In this document: piece by piece, positions 50,978-60,344 of the stretch | Layout of the letters: the number at the start of each line of letters is the position of its first letter | Numbering within the stretch: position 1 is the first letter of the stretch | NCBI GenBank assembly: GCA_018368345.1 | Contig: JAGZEK010000010.1 | Location: 1-64,000 of the forward strand | Reading direction: 5' to 3' | DNA: 64,000 bases | Origin: Collinsella sp. | Lineage (GTDB): Bacteria; Actinomycetota; Coriobacteriia; Coriobacteriales; Coriobacteriaceae | Notes under the pieces: model-generated | Seen by the model: the letters and a program-made list of their open reading frames with translations, nothing else | Database searches by the model: none | What the model was told of the DNA's origin: nothing | Program-made: the position numbers and the translations under genes

Positions 50978-51565
50978 TTACAGCGAGCCCTTTGTGCTGG
51001 GGATACCCTGCACGCGGGGATCGAGTTCGCAGGCGCGGCGCATCGTGCGGCCCACGGCCTTAAAGGCGGCCTCGATAATGTGGTGCGAATTGCCGCCCGC
51101 CAGCTCGCGCACGTGCAGCGTGAGCTTGGCATCGCGCGCAAAGGCATAGAAGAACTCGACGGCCAGCTCGGTATCAAAGCTGCCCACGCGCTCAGTCGGC
51201 ACGGGCAGCTCGCAATAGGCCTGCCCGCGACCCGAGATATCCACGGCGGCCATCACGAGTGTCTCGTCCATGGCGATCGCCGCGTCGGCAAAGCGCGTAA
51301 TACCCGCCTTGTCGCCCAGCGCCTGGCAAAACGCCTCGCCCAGCACAATGCCCGTGTCCTCAACGGTGTGGTGCGCGTCGACCTCGACGTCGCCCACCGC
51401 ATGCACCGTCAGATCGAACAGGCCATGGCGGCCAAAAGCGTTGAGCATGTGGTCGAAAAACGGCACGCCGGTCGAGATATCGCACACGCCAGATCCGTCC
51501 AGGTCGAGCTTTACGACAATGTCGGTCTCGCCCGTCTTGCGGGTTACCTCGGCATAGCGGTCCAT
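50978..51565 (-). CDS. hisB: Imidazoleglycerol-phosphate dehydratase
   Basis: The 195-aa enzyme converts IGP to imidazole acetol phosphate. The two metal-binding His clusters (DAHHTVEDTGIVLG and GNSHHIIEAAFKAVG) are intact. There is no phosphatase domain, so hisK is needed. It starts right after hisC stops. Confidence 0.97.
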   Translation of the reverse strand: MDRYAEVTRKTGETDIVVKLDLDGSGVCDISTGVPFFDHMLNAFGRHGLFDLTVHAVGDVEVDAHHTVEDTGIVLGEAFCQALGDKAGITRFADAAIAMDETLVMAAVDISGRGQAYCELPVPTERVGSFDTELAVEFFYAFARDAKLTLHVRELAGGNSHHIIEAAFKAVGRTMRRACELDPRVQGIPSTKGSL

Positions 51566-52681
51566 CTACATCTCCTCCTTCACCAGCGCGGCAAACGCGG
51601 CCAGCACCTCGTCGTTTTCCTGCGGCGTACCCACAGTGATGCGCAGACAGTCCGCAAGCCCCGGCGCGTAGCTAAAGTCGCGCACCAAAATCGAATACTC
51701 GTCGCGCAGACGCTCGCGCACGCGCGTGGCATGCGGCGTGCGCACGAGCACAAAGTTCGCCGCGCTCGGCCATGCCTCCACGGGCATGCCCTCGGCAGCC
51801 ATTGCGCGCAGGGCGCACAGCTCGCGCTCGCGCTCGGATGCGATCTGTGCCACCACGGGCGTGTAGGCATCACGGGCACGCACGCAGGCAAGTGCTGCCG
51901 CCTGGCTCAGCACGTTAACTGAATAGATCTGGCGAATCGCCGCGAACACGTCGATGACTTCCGGCGCCGCGATCACGTAACCCAGACGCGTACCGGCAGC
52001 GCCAAACGCCTTGGACAACGTATGCAGAATCACCAGGTTGGGATGCTCGGCGATAAGCCCCTGCGCCGTGGTGACCGCGCCAAACGAATCGTCGGCAAAC
52101 TCCACGTAGGCCTCGTCAACCATTACCATGCCGGGGCACGCATCGCACAGCGCCGCGACAAAGTCGAGCGGTGCCACGTCACCCGTGGGGTTGTTGGGCG
52201 AGGTCACGATTGCCAGGTTGCACTCGGACGCCGCCGCAAGCACGGCTGCCTGGTCGAGCTCAAAGGTCGCGGGGTCGCGCCACACGTCGCGCACCTCGGT
52301 CTGACAGAGCGACGCAAAGAACGCATACTCGCTAAAGCACGGCGGGCAGTTGAGCAGGGTCCGTCCCGCGCCGCCAAACGCCAACAGGTAGTTATAGAGC
52401 AGCTCGTCGCCGCCGTTGCCCACGCAGACATTCTCGCGCGCCACACCATGCCAAGCGGCAAGCTCGTCGCGCAGATCGTTGGACATGGGATCGGGATAGC
52501 GGTTGAGCGGCGTGGCAGCCAGGGCGGCGTCGACCGCCTCGCGCACGCCAGCCGGCACGGGATAGGTGTTCTCGTTGGCCGAAAGGTTGATGCGCGTGGG
52601 CGTAAAGTTGGGATCGTAGGGCTCAATACCGGCCAGGTAAGGCTGGACGAGCTCCTTCATGCGAGGCGTGAGTTCGGCCAT
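51566..52681 (-). CDS. hisC: Histidinol-phosphate aminotransferase
   Basis: The 371-aa PLP enzyme makes histidinol phosphate from imidazole acetol phosphate and glutamate. The cofactor lysine is in HTLSKAFGAAGTRLGY; TSPNNPTGD and the GNGGDELLYNYL loop are family landmarks. It is one base downstream of hisD. Confidence 0.96.
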   Translation of the reverse strand: MAELTPRMKELVQPYLAGIEPYDPNFTPTRINLSANENTYPVPAGVREAVDAALAATPLNRYPDPMSNDLRDELAAWHGVARENVCVGNGGDELLYNYLLAFGGAGRTLLNCPPCFSEYAFFASLCQTEVRDVWRDPATFELDQAAVLAAASECNLAIVTSPNNPTGDVAPLDFVAALCDACPGMVMVDEAYVEFADDSFGAVTTAQGLIAEHPNLVILHTLSKAFGAAGTRLGYVIAAPEVIDVFAAIRQIYSVNVLSQAAALACVRARDAYTPVVAQIASERERELCALRAMAAEGMPVEAWPSAANFVLVRTPHATRVRERLRDEYSILVRDFSYAPGLADCLRITVGTPQENDEVLAAFAALVKEEM

Positions 52682-52682
52682 A

Positions 52683-54119
52683 TTAGGCCTCCCCGCCGGT
52701 TACGCCAGCGCCATCTGCGCCTGCAGCCGCCAGGTCCACGCCCTCGGCAACCGTCGCCACGGCGTCGCCCGGCCAGGCAACCTTGGTCAGGTCGGCCGCG
52801 GCGAGCGACTCGGCGCTCACGGCATCCTCGCCCTGCTCCAACACGCGGCGACGCAGTGCGGCCGAAAGCGCGTGCGCCCACAGGCCCTCGGCCTCGGCCA
52901 GGCGCTGCGTAGCGGGAGCGTCGGAGAGCAGGCCCTCGGGTGTATAGCAAATGACGCTCGAGCGCTTGACGAACTCCTCCACCGAAAGCGGGTTTGAGAA
53001 CATGGCCGTGCCGCCGGTCGGCAGCGTGTGGTTGGGACCGGCAACATAATCGCCGAGCGGCTCGGAGCTCCAAGCGCCCACGAAGATGGCGCCGGCGTTG
53101 CGAATGCCGCCGAGCAGGCCCATCGCATCCTTGCAGTGCAGCTCCAGGTGCTCGGGCGCCACGGTGTTCACCGCCTCGACGGCGGCAGTCATGTCGGCGG
53201 CCACCACGATAGTGCCTTCGTTATCGAACGAGGCGCGCGTGATCTCGGCACGCGGCGACTGCGCCACCAGGATGTCGATGCCGGCCTCGACCTCGCGCGC
53301 AAACTGCTCGTCGCAAGTCACCAGATAGCAGGCTGCCAGCGGATCGTGCTCGGCCTGGGCCATCAGGTCTGCCGCGACCACCATGGGCTCGGCCGTGGCA
53401 TCGGCCAGCACGCAGACCTCGGAGGGACCGGCGACCATATCGATACCCACATCACCCGAGACAATCTGCTTGGCAGCGGCGACAAAGGCGTTACCCGGGC
53501 CGGTAATCTTGTCGACGCGCGGAATGGTCTCGGTGCCGTACGCCAGCGCGGCCACGGCCTGGGCGCCGCCCACCATATAGATTTCGTCCACTCCGCCGAG
53601 CTTTGCCGCGGCGAGCGTGTAGGGGCTGATAAGGCCGTCCTTTTGCGGCGGGGTCACCATAACCACGCGCTTGACGCCGGCGACCTTGGCGGGAATGGCA
53701 TTCATGAGCACGGTGGAGGGATACTGCGCGCGACCGCCCGGCACGTAGATGCCGGCCGCCGCGAGCGGGGTCACCTTAACGCCGAGCATCGTGCCATCCG
53801 CACGCGTGGTAAACCAGCTCTGCTCGACCTCGCGCTGGTGGAACTCGCGAATCTGACGCGCGGCCTTCTCGAGCGCGGCGACAAAGGCCGGGTCGAGGCC
53901 CTCAAGCGCGGCATCGATCTGCTCTTGCGGCAGGCGGAAGCTCTGCAGCTCAACACCGTCAAAACGCTGACAGTAATCGCACACCGCGGCATCGCCGTTA
54001 GCACGCACGTTGGCCACGATATCGCGGGCGGCGTCGACGATGTTTTGCGGCAGGACGCCCTTGCGGTTGAGCTGGTTGGTAACGAGGCGCTCACCGGGAG
54101 CAAGCTTAATGGTCTTCAT
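52683..54119 (-). CDS. hisD: Histidinol dehydrogenase
   Basis: The 478-aa zinc enzyme oxidises histidinol to histidine with two NAD+. It contains AGIYVPGGRAQYPSTVLMNAIPA, ITGPGNAFVAAAK, the zinc-site region LMAQAEHDPLAACYLV and APEHLELH. A C-terminal extension of about 50 residues, ending in an Ala/Gly-rich stretch, makes it longer than the common 430. Confidence 0.96.
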   Translation of the reverse strand: MKTIKLAPGERLVTNQLNRKGVLPQNIVDAARDIVANVRANGDAAVCDYCQRFDGVELQSFRLPQEQIDAALEGLDPAFVAALEKAARQIREFHQREVEQSWFTTRADGTMLGVKVTPLAAAGIYVPGGRAQYPSTVLMNAIPAKVAGVKRVVMVTPPQKDGLISPYTLAAAKLGGVDEIYMVGGAQAVAALAYGTETIPRVDKITGPGNAFVAAAKQIVSGDVGIDMVAGPSEVCVLADATAEPMVVAADLMAQAEHDPLAACYLVTCDEQFAREVEAGIDILVAQSPRAEITRASFDNEGTIVVAADMTAAVEAVNTVAPEHLELHCKDAMGLLGGIRNAGAIFVGAWSSEPLGDYVAGPNHTLPTGGTAMFSNPLSVEEFVKRSSVICYTPEGLLSDAPATQRLAEAEGLWAHALSAALRRRVLEQGEDAVSAESLAAADLTKVAWPGDAVATVAEGVDLAAAGADGAGVTGGEA

Positions 54120-54224
54120 ATCGGTATCCCCTATCGGTCGAGGTTGTGTTCGAAAAACGAGAGGCCGGGCGGCGGCGCCAATCGGCCCGCAGCCCGGACG
54201 TTGGGGCGCCCGTGCGCGCTCGCG

Positions 54225-55940
54225 CTATTGTGCCGAGCCCGCGACGGGCTCAAAATGCTTGTCCTTAACAGCCGCAGCCAGGCGATCGGCCAGGTTGCGC
54301 ACGCGCGGATCCAGGCGTGCGGCGCCCGGATTGACAAAGAAGCGGGCCGTGCAGTCCATGATGCGCCCGGTAATGACCAGGTCGTTATCGCGCAGCGTAG
54401 CGCCCGTGGCGGTAATGTCTACGATGCGATCGGTCATGCCGACGATGGGCCCCAGCTCAATATTGCCATGCAGCGAAACGATGTCGGCGTTCACGCCGCG
54501 CTCGGCATACCAGGCACTCGCGATGCGCGGGTATTTGGTTGCCACGCGAAGCGACCCGCGACGGGCATAGTTGCGCTCGGCCTGACCGGCGCGCCATGCG
54601 GGCTCCGCCTCGATAAAGGTGCACAGGCCGTAGCCCAGATCGACCAGCTGTAGCAGGTTGAGGTCGGCCTCGATGAGCGAGTCCCAGCCGCAGATGCCGC
54701 AGTCGGCACCGCCGCAGCCCACAAAGGCGGGCGCGTCGCTGGGACGCACGATGACAAACTCGATATCGCCGACCGCGCCCTCGCCGGCACGCGTGTCGCG
54801 GCCGCGCACGATCAGGTGACGGCCGGGGTCACGCAGCTCAGAGACGTCCAGGCCCGCGGCCTCGAGCACGTCGAGCGTATCGGCCTTGAGTGAGCCCTTG
54901 GGCACGGCGATGCGCAGCGGGCCCTCGGCGCCACGGCCCGCGGCGTGATCGCCATCGGAAGCGGCGTCCTCGGCCGAAGTGCGCGCGGCCTCCAGGCGCT
55001 CGAGCGAAAAGGCGAAGCCCGCCGCCGGCACCTCGATACCGTCGCCAAATGCGCCGGTAAAGATGGAGTCATAGCGTCCGCCCGAACCGACCGGATCGGG
55101 CAAGCCGCCGGCATAGGCCTTAAAGACCAGGCCCGTGTAGTAATCGAAAGAGTTCATGATAGAGAAGTCGAACGACAGCACCTGGGCGTCCTCGGGTGCC
55201 AGGCCCTCGACCAGGGCACGCAGCTCGCGCGTCAGCGGCGCGACGATACCGGCGGCCTCCAGCAGCGCGTCCACGCGGTCGAGTACCTCGGCACCGCCGT
55301 GCAGACGCGGCAGCTCGCTAATGGCGGCCTTGACGCCATCGGACTCGACGCTTGCCGCCACGTGGGCATCGAGGCCCACAAAGTCGTTGGCGTGCACGCA
55401 GCACAAGGCCTCGGCGGCCAGCTCGCGATCCTCGCACGCCGCGAGCAGCTCCTTAAACGGGCGCACGCTACCTGCGATAATGCGCGCATCGGGCAGCGCC
55501 AGCTTGCGCACGGCCTCGGCCACGAGCGAGACAATCTCGACATCGCCCGCGGTATCGCCCGCACCGATAAGCTCAAAGCCCAGCTGCGTAAACTGACGCG
55601 AGCCACCGGCATTGCGCTGGCACTCGCGAACCACCGGCGCCTCATAGCGCAGGCGCAGGGGCAGGTCGGCCGCGCGCATGCGGGTCGAGACCAGACGCAC
55701 GATCGGTAATGTGTTGTCGGGACGGACCACCAGCAGACGGCCATCATCGTCAAAAAGCTTAAACGGCGTGTCCGCGATGCGGCCGCCTTCCTCGAGTGAA
55801 CCCTTGTCCTCGAGCAGCGGCGTTTCGACCGGAAGGTAATGATGCTCCCTGAAGCAGCCCTTCACCGTCAGCACAATCTCCTCGCGCGCCTGAGCCTCCT
55901 CGGGCAATATGTCCCGGAATCCCCACGGTGTGGCCGTCAT
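54225..55940 (-). CDS. hisG: ATP phosphoribosyltransferase, HisZ-HisG fusion
   Basis: The 571-aa protein carries out and regulates the first step of histidine synthesis. Residues 1-320 are HisZ, the histidyl-tRNA synthetase-like regulatory subunit (GFRDILPEEAQARE, VVRPDNTLPIVRL, GGRYDSIF). A linker follows (321-340), and 341-571 is the short-form HisG catalytic part (LRIAVPKGSL, FVIVRPSDAPAFV, DIVSLHGNIELGPIVGMTDRIVDITATGATL). These are separate proteins in most bacteria. It is the first gene of the operon, preceded by a leader with a perfect 11-bp hairpin. Confidence 0.93.
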   Translation of the reverse strand: MTATPWGFRDILPEEAQAREEIVLTVKGCFREHHYLPVETPLLEDKGSLEEGGRIADTPFKLFDDDGRLLVVRPDNTLPIVRLVSTRMRAADLPLRLRYEAPVVRECQRNAGGSRQFTQLGFELIGAGDTAGDVEIVSLVAEAVRKLALPDARIIAGSVRPFKELLAACEDRELAAEALCCVHANDFVGLDAHVAASVESDGVKAAISELPRLHGGAEVLDRVDALLEAAGIVAPLTRELRALVEGLAPEDAQVLSFDFSIMNSFDYYTGLVFKAYAGGLPDPVGSGGRYDSIFTGAFGDGIEVPAAGFAFSLERLEAARTSAEDAASDGDHAAGRGAEGPLRIAVPKGSLKADTLDVLEAAGLDVSELRDPGRHLIVRGRDTRAGEGAVGDIEFVIVRPSDAPAFVGCGGADCGICGWDSLIEADLNLLQLVDLGYGLCTFIEAEPAWRAGQAERNYARRGSLRVATKYPRIASAWYAERGVNADIVSLHGNIELGPIVGMTDRIVDITATGATLRDNDLVITGRIMDCTARFFVNPGAARLDPRVRNLADRLAAAVKDKHFEPVAGSAQ

Positions 55941-55976
55941 CTGGTGAGCCTCCTCATGCTGTGTTTCACATAGAGC

Positions 55977-56021
55977 AGAAGACCGGCATAGCTCCGCCGG
56001 TCTTCTGGGTACTTTAGCATA
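55977..56021 (-). promoter_or_regulatory. his operon leader hairpin and -10
   Basis: AGAAGACCGGC (55977-55987) pairs perfectly with GCCGGTCTTCT (55996-56006) between the promoter and the hisZG start. TATGCT (56016-56021, minus strand) is a possible -10. No His-rich leader peptide is visible, so this is not a classical attenuator. Confidence 0.5.
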
Positions 56022-56185
56022 CTAGAGTGCTTGCGGGGAGAATCGTCTCTCACGGCTCACAGCGTATTCATTTGGAAACATTGGAACGGATTGCCCGCGA
56101 CCCGCCTCTACAACGAAGGGCATCGACAGTCCATCCGAAAAAACGTCCGAGCTCCCGCTCGCTCAGCGGAAGAGTTTACAGACGA

Positions 56186-56286
56186 GGGCCGGGGAGGCGT
56201 GCTTTGTTTTGAGAAGTGGGCTCCGCGAACTTCTCAAAACAAAGCACGCCTCCCCGGCCCCGGCAATGTAATTTTGGCTGACCAAA
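56186..56286. repeat. Family E element, copy 1
   Basis: A perfect 32-bp stem (56186-56217 with 56229-56260) ends in the loop GGGCTCCGCGA flanked by GAGAAGT and ACTTCTC. The tail reads CGGCAATGTAATTTTGGCTG. It lies between hisZG and the AEC gene, whose stop is followed by the 31-bp shared motif at 56324-56354. The rest of the 411-base gap (55941-56351) holds only the his leader and no gene. Confidence 0.85.
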
Positions 56287-56351
56287 GGAAAATGCGCAGC
56301 CCCAAGGCCGCCCAGCCGGGCAAGGCCCCAGCGCGAGACCGTCCCGAATGC

Positions 56352-57290
56352 CTACCCGCACAGTGTGGCTACGAGTGGGATGGTCAAAATGGAGCAGATG
56401 ATCGACAAAAACGTGCACTGCATCATGGGGCGTGCATCCTTGCCGTATTGTAGGCAGTACAGCGTACCGTTGCTGCCCACCGGCATTGCCATCTCGAGCA
56501 CAAGCGTCGCGATAAACATGGGCGTCATGCCGGGCCACAAGCGCGCGACGGCAAGACATGCCACCGGCACGACAACCAGGCGAAACGCCACGGCGACATA
56601 GGCGCGCCAGTTGGTGAGCATCTCGAGCGGACGGTACTTGGCGATAGACGATCCCATGAGCAACAATGCCGCTGGAGTGGTCATGGTGCCAACGATGGAA
56701 ATCGAGTCGCCCAACACGCCCCAATCGGTCCATCCGGTTAGCACGATCCCAAGCACAACAGCACTTGCAATGAGACCAGGACTCTTGCAGCAGGCGGCAA
56801 TATTGCGCATCTGCTTTTTAAGGCCGCCATCCATTCCGCTAAATAACATGGCACCGACGGTAAACATAAGAAGGTTTAGGGGGATAAGCGCAATCGATGC
56901 ATACAACAGCGCTTGTTTTCCCAACACCGCCGAAATAACCGGAAAACCGATAAACCCGGCATTACCGAAAAGCACGGCGAAGCGATACGAGCATTCTGTC
57001 CCTTTGGGAACGCGAAGAGCAGCGGTGACAGCAAACGCGATAACGGTCGCCACCACATACATCACAAAGGACAGACCCATGAGCGAAAACGTCTCGGCAA
57101 TGCTCGGAAGCTTCACATCATCGCCCAGCGCTGACGAAAGCACCAAGCACGGTAGCGCCACCTGCAACAGCAGATGCGACAGCTCGCGCTCGAACTCCGC
57201 TTTCATAAACCCCAGCTTGGCGATACACCACCCCAACAAAATAGGCAGCGAAACCGTCAACATCTGAAGCGCCACACTCGTAAAGCTCAT
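56352..57290 (-). CDS. AEC-family (auxin efflux carrier-type) permease
   Basis: The 312-aa membrane protein has about ten hydrophobic helices with the five-plus-five pattern of the family, and FGNAGFIGFPVISAVLG and MPVGSNGTLYCLQYG as conserved segments. Bacterial members export or exchange organic acids such as malate and lactate. The substrate is unknown. It lies next to xfp and could handle acetate or lactate, but that is only positional. It is on the same strand as xfp, with two family E hairpins between. Confidence 0.88.
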   Translation of the reverse strand: MSFTSVALQMLTVSLPILLGWCIAKLGFMKAEFERELSHLLLQVALPCLVLSSALGDDVKLPSIAETFSLMGLSFVMYVVATVIAFAVTAALRVPKGTECSYRFAVLFGNAGFIGFPVISAVLGKQALLYASIALIPLNLLMFTVGAMLFSGMDGGLKKQMRNIAACCKSPGLIASAVVLGIVLTGWTDWGVLGDSISIVGTMTTPAALLLMGSSIAKYRPLEMLTNWRAYVAVAFRLVVVPVACLAVARLWPGMTPMFIATLVLEMAMPVGSNGTLYCLQYGKDARPMMQCTFLSIICSILTIPLVATLCG

Positions 57291-57314
57291 GCTTCCCCCT
57301 TATCTATTCCACGA

Positions 57315-57415
57315 GGGCCGGGGCGCCTGCTTTGTTTTGAGAAGTGGGCTTCGCGAACTTCTTAAAACAAAGCAGGCACCCCGGCCCCGGCAATGTAATC
57401 TTGGCTGACCAAAGC
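57315..57415. repeat. Family E element, copy 2
   Basis: A 31-bp stem (57315-57345 with 57357-57387, two non-Watson-Crick pairs) closes the loop GGGCTTCGCGA flanked by GAGAAGT and ACTTCTT. The tail CGGCAATGTAATCTTGGCTG matches copy 1. It lies upstream of the AEC gene. Confidence 0.85.
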
Positions 57416-57499
57416 TAGATGCACGGTTTTCAAGGAAGTAGCAGCCGTGTCCCCATTACATAAAAAATAATCAGCCCCCGCATATCGAAACGGTCGAGA

Positions 57500-57610
57500 G
57501 GGCCGCCTCCGGGCTGGTGCCCTTCCTCGGAGAAGTTCGCGAAGCCCACTTCTCCGAGGAAGGGCACCAGCCCGGAGGCGGCCCCAGCGCGAGATCGTCC
57601 CGGATGCCTA
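57500..57610. repeat. Family E element, copy 3, with 31-bp post-stop motif
   Basis: A perfect 37-bp stem (57500-57536 with 57548-57584) has the loop in the opposite orientation (GGGCTTCGCGA on the minus strand). It is followed by the 31-bp motif at 57580-57610, which matches 56324-56354 at 29 positions and lies beside the xfp stop codon. Confidence 0.85.
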
Positions 57611-57611
57611 T

Positions 57612-60140
57612 CTACTCGTTGTCGCCCGCGGTCATCTGCGTTGCGGAGAGCGCGCCGTCGGCTGCTGTTGCGGCTGCGGCGTCGGGCCAGACCCAGTCGG
57701 TAAAGGCCGGGTGATCGTAGCCCTCATCGCACGCGAACTCGAAGGCCTCGGTGCGGAATGCCTCCCACTTATCAATCTGCTCCGCAAACTTATCGGCGTC
57801 GACCAGGCGCAGCACGTCGGCGGCCAGTGCCCAGCGGTCCATGTTGTTCAGGCGCAGCATGTCGAACGGCGTTGTCGTGGAGCCTTTCTCCTCGTAGCCG
57901 TGGACGCGGAAGGCATCGTGGCCGGGGCGGTTCCAAATCAGACGGCGAATCGTGCCGGCATAAGCGTGGAACGCGAAGAGGACGGGCTTCTCGCCGCAGC
58001 CGAACAGCTCAGCCCAGCGCTCGTCGCTGAGAGCCTGGTCGTTCTCGCAGACGTTCTGGATCTTGAGCAGGTCGACCACGTTGACGAACCATACCTTGAT
58101 GCCCAGCTCGCGCAGCATGTCGGTTGCAGCCAGAGCCTCAAGCGTCGGCACGTCACCGCAGGTGGCGACCACGATGTCGGCCTCGGCGAGCGAATCGGCG
58201 GTCGATGCCCACTCCCAGGTCGCAACGCCCTCGGCGAGCTCCGCCTTGGCCTCGTCGACCGTCTGGAAGGTCGGAGCAGGCTGCTTGCCGCAGAAGATGG
58301 CGTTGACGCAGTCAGTGGACTGGTAGACGCGCTCGGCCACGGCGAGAGCCATGTTGGCGTCGGCCGGATAGTAGGCGTTTACGATGTGCGTGTCGTTGGC
58401 CTTGTTGAGCAGCAGGTCGATAAAGCCGGGGTCCTGATGCGAGAAGCCGTTGTGGTCCTGACGCCAGACGTGGCTCGACAGCAAAATGTTAAGGCCGCTG
58501 ATGGGGGCACGCCACGGAATCTCGCGCTTGGTAGCCTCGAGCCACTTGCAGTGCTGGTTGACCATGGAGTCGACCACATGGACAAAGCTCTCGTAGGAGC
58601 TCCACACGCCGGAACGGCCAGTGAGCACGTAGGCCTCGAGGAAGCCCTCGCATTGGTGCTCGGACAGCTGCTCGACGACCTTACCGGAGCCTGCCAGCAG
58701 CTCGTCGTTGGCCTCGTCCTCGTAGAAGCCGGCGTCCCACTGCTTCTTGGTCACCTTGTAGGCAGCCTGCAGACGGTTGGACGCGGTCTCGTCGGGACCA
58801 AAGATGCGGAAGTCATCCATGTTCTTGGCCAGAACGTCGGCAGTGTACTCACCAAAGACGCGGGCGGCCTCGGTGGAGCCCCAGCCATGACCCTTAGTTG
58901 CGACGGGGACCTCGTGGGCATGAATATCGGGCAGCTCGAGCTCGCGACGCACCTTACCGCCGTTCGCGTTGGGGTTGGCGCCGATGCGCAACTCGCCGGT
59001 CGGCATAAAGGCCGTCACCTCGGGGCGCACCTGGCCCTCGGGCGTAAAGAGCTCCTCGGGCTTGTAGGAACGCAGCCACTCGCGCAGCACGCGGAAGTGC
59101 TCGTGGGTGTCCTTGGCACTCGCCAGCGGCACCTGATGCGCGCGCCAGGAGTCCTCGGTCTTCTTACCGTCGATGTGCTTGGGGCAAGTCCAGCCCTTGG
59201 GCGTACGGAACACAATCATGGGGTAGGCCGGGCGGACCACGGTCTCGCCTGAGGCGGCCTGGGCCTGCGCGGTGGCCTTGATGTCACAAATCTCATCGAA
59301 GACCTGCTCAAACAGGGCAGCGAAACGCGCATGAATGCTTGCGTGGCTCTCGTCGTCAAAGCCGGCGACAAAGAAGTGCGGCTTATAGCCCATGCCCTCA
59401 AAGAACTTGGTGAGCTCCTCATCGGACACGCGGGCAAGGATGGTGGGGTTGGCGATCTTGTAGCCGTTGAGGTGCAGGATCGGCAGGACGATGCCGTCGG
59501 TTGCCGGGTTCACGAGCTTGTTGGACTGCCAAGAGGTCGCGAGCGGACCGGTCTCGGACTCGCCGTCGCCCACCACGGCCACGGCCAGCAGGCTCGGGTT
59601 GTCCATAACGGCACCGTAAGCGTGGCTGAGCGTGTAGCCGAGCTCGCCGCCCTCGTGGATGGAACCGGGCGTCTCGGGCGCAAAGTGGCTCGGGATGCCG
59701 CCGGGATAGGAGAACTGGCGGAAGAACTTCTGCAGGCCGGCCTCGTCATTGGTGATGTCGGGGCGAATCTCGCGGTAGGTGCCGTCGAGCAGCGACTGAG
59801 CAGTACCGGCGGGGCCACCGTGACCAGGGCCCATCAAGAAGATAGCGTTCTGGTTGTGGTCGGCGATCAGTCGATTGACGTGACCGAACAGGAAGTTGAT
59901 GCCGGGCGTGGTGCCCCAGTGGCCAACCAAGCGGTGCTTAACGTCCGGACGACCGAAGTCGCGCACCTCACCGGTTTTCTCATCAACAAAGTCGGGGCGC
60001 ATTAGCGGGTTAGAGCGAAGGTAGATCTGACCGACGGACAGATAGTTCGATGCGCGCCAATACAGGTCGACGCCCTCGAGCTCGGAAGCCGGCACCTCGT
60101 GGCCCAGCTTTTGCCACGGCGTCCCCAGTGTTTTAGCCAT
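57612..60140 (-). CDS. xfp: Xylulose-5-phosphate/fructose-6-phosphate phosphoketolase
   Basis: The 842-aa thiamine diphosphate enzyme splits xylulose 5-phosphate or fructose 6-phosphate with phosphate to acetyl phosphate, giving ATP via acetate kinase, as in bifidobacteria. The signature GHWGTTPGINFLFGHVNRLI and GPGHGGPAGTAQ are near the N-terminus; GDGESETGPLATSW and LHLNGYKIANPT form the ThDP/Mg site; SSHVWRQDHNGFSHQDPGF is in the second domain. Length is normal (about 825). Two LacI-type operators lie upstream and the regulator gene is divergent-adjacent. Confidence 0.97.
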   Translation of the reverse strand: MAKTLGTPWQKLGHEVPASELEGVDLYWRASNYLSVGQIYLRSNPLMRPDFVDEKTGEVRDFGRPDVKHRLVGHWGTTPGINFLFGHVNRLIADHNQNAIFLMGPGHGGPAGTAQSLLDGTYREIRPDITNDEAGLQKFFRQFSYPGGIPSHFAPETPGSIHEGGELGYTLSHAYGAVMDNPSLLAVAVVGDGESETGPLATSWQSNKLVNPATDGIVLPILHLNGYKIANPTILARVSDEELTKFFEGMGYKPHFFVAGFDDESHASIHARFAALFEQVFDEICDIKATAQAQAASGETVVRPAYPMIVFRTPKGWTCPKHIDGKKTEDSWRAHQVPLASAKDTHEHFRVLREWLRSYKPEELFTPEGQVRPEVTAFMPTGELRIGANPNANGGKVRRELELPDIHAHEVPVATKGHGWGSTEAARVFGEYTADVLAKNMDDFRIFGPDETASNRLQAAYKVTKKQWDAGFYEDEANDELLAGSGKVVEQLSEHQCEGFLEAYVLTGRSGVWSSYESFVHVVDSMVNQHCKWLEATKREIPWRAPISGLNILLSSHVWRQDHNGFSHQDPGFIDLLLNKANDTHIVNAYYPADANMALAVAERVYQSTDCVNAIFCGKQPAPTFQTVDEAKAELAEGVATWEWASTADSLAEADIVVATCGDVPTLEALAATDMLRELGIKVWFVNVVDLLKIQNVCENDQALSDERWAELFGCGEKPVLFAFHAYAGTIRRLIWNRPGHDAFRVHGYEEKGSTTTPFDMLRLNNMDRWALAADVLRLVDADKFAEQIDKWEAFRTEAFEFACDEGYDHPAFTDWVWPDAAAATAADGALSATQMTAGDNE

Positions 60141-60209
60141 TGTTTATGTCCCTTCGCTGTGCGGTCACCCTCCAATACGGCAACCTTTCGTTGGGACCAG
60201 TATATTTGC

Positions 60210-60242
60210 TAAAACGTTTTATCATGGTGAAAAAACGTTTTA
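60210..60242 (-). promoter_or_regulatory. Twin LacI-type operators upstream of xfp
   Basis: TAAAACGTTTTA (60210-60221) is a perfect palindrome; a close copy, AAAAACGTTTTA, ends at 60242. The centres are 21 bases apart, two helical turns, so cooperative binding is likely. A similar half-conserved site (TAAACGTGTTTA) is near 60336-60347 within the LacI gene's end. Confidence 0.75.
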
Positions 60243-60344
60243 CCACCCTTATCAATCCCATCGATTAGCAAAACGCGACATTCACCTGCGGCGTTGATTG
60301 TCACAGGTGCTCCACATTCGGTCTCTGCAAATTGGTAAACGTGT

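Noticed and set aside
50898..51177. Longer hisH reading frame to 51177
   Set aside because: It reads through hisB and a hairpin and has no amidotransferase similarity before the GTG at 50898.
56031..56183. A small gene between hisZG and family E copy 1
   Set aside because: Short frames on the plus strand have no ribosome site and no family features; the region is leader and promoter of the his operon.
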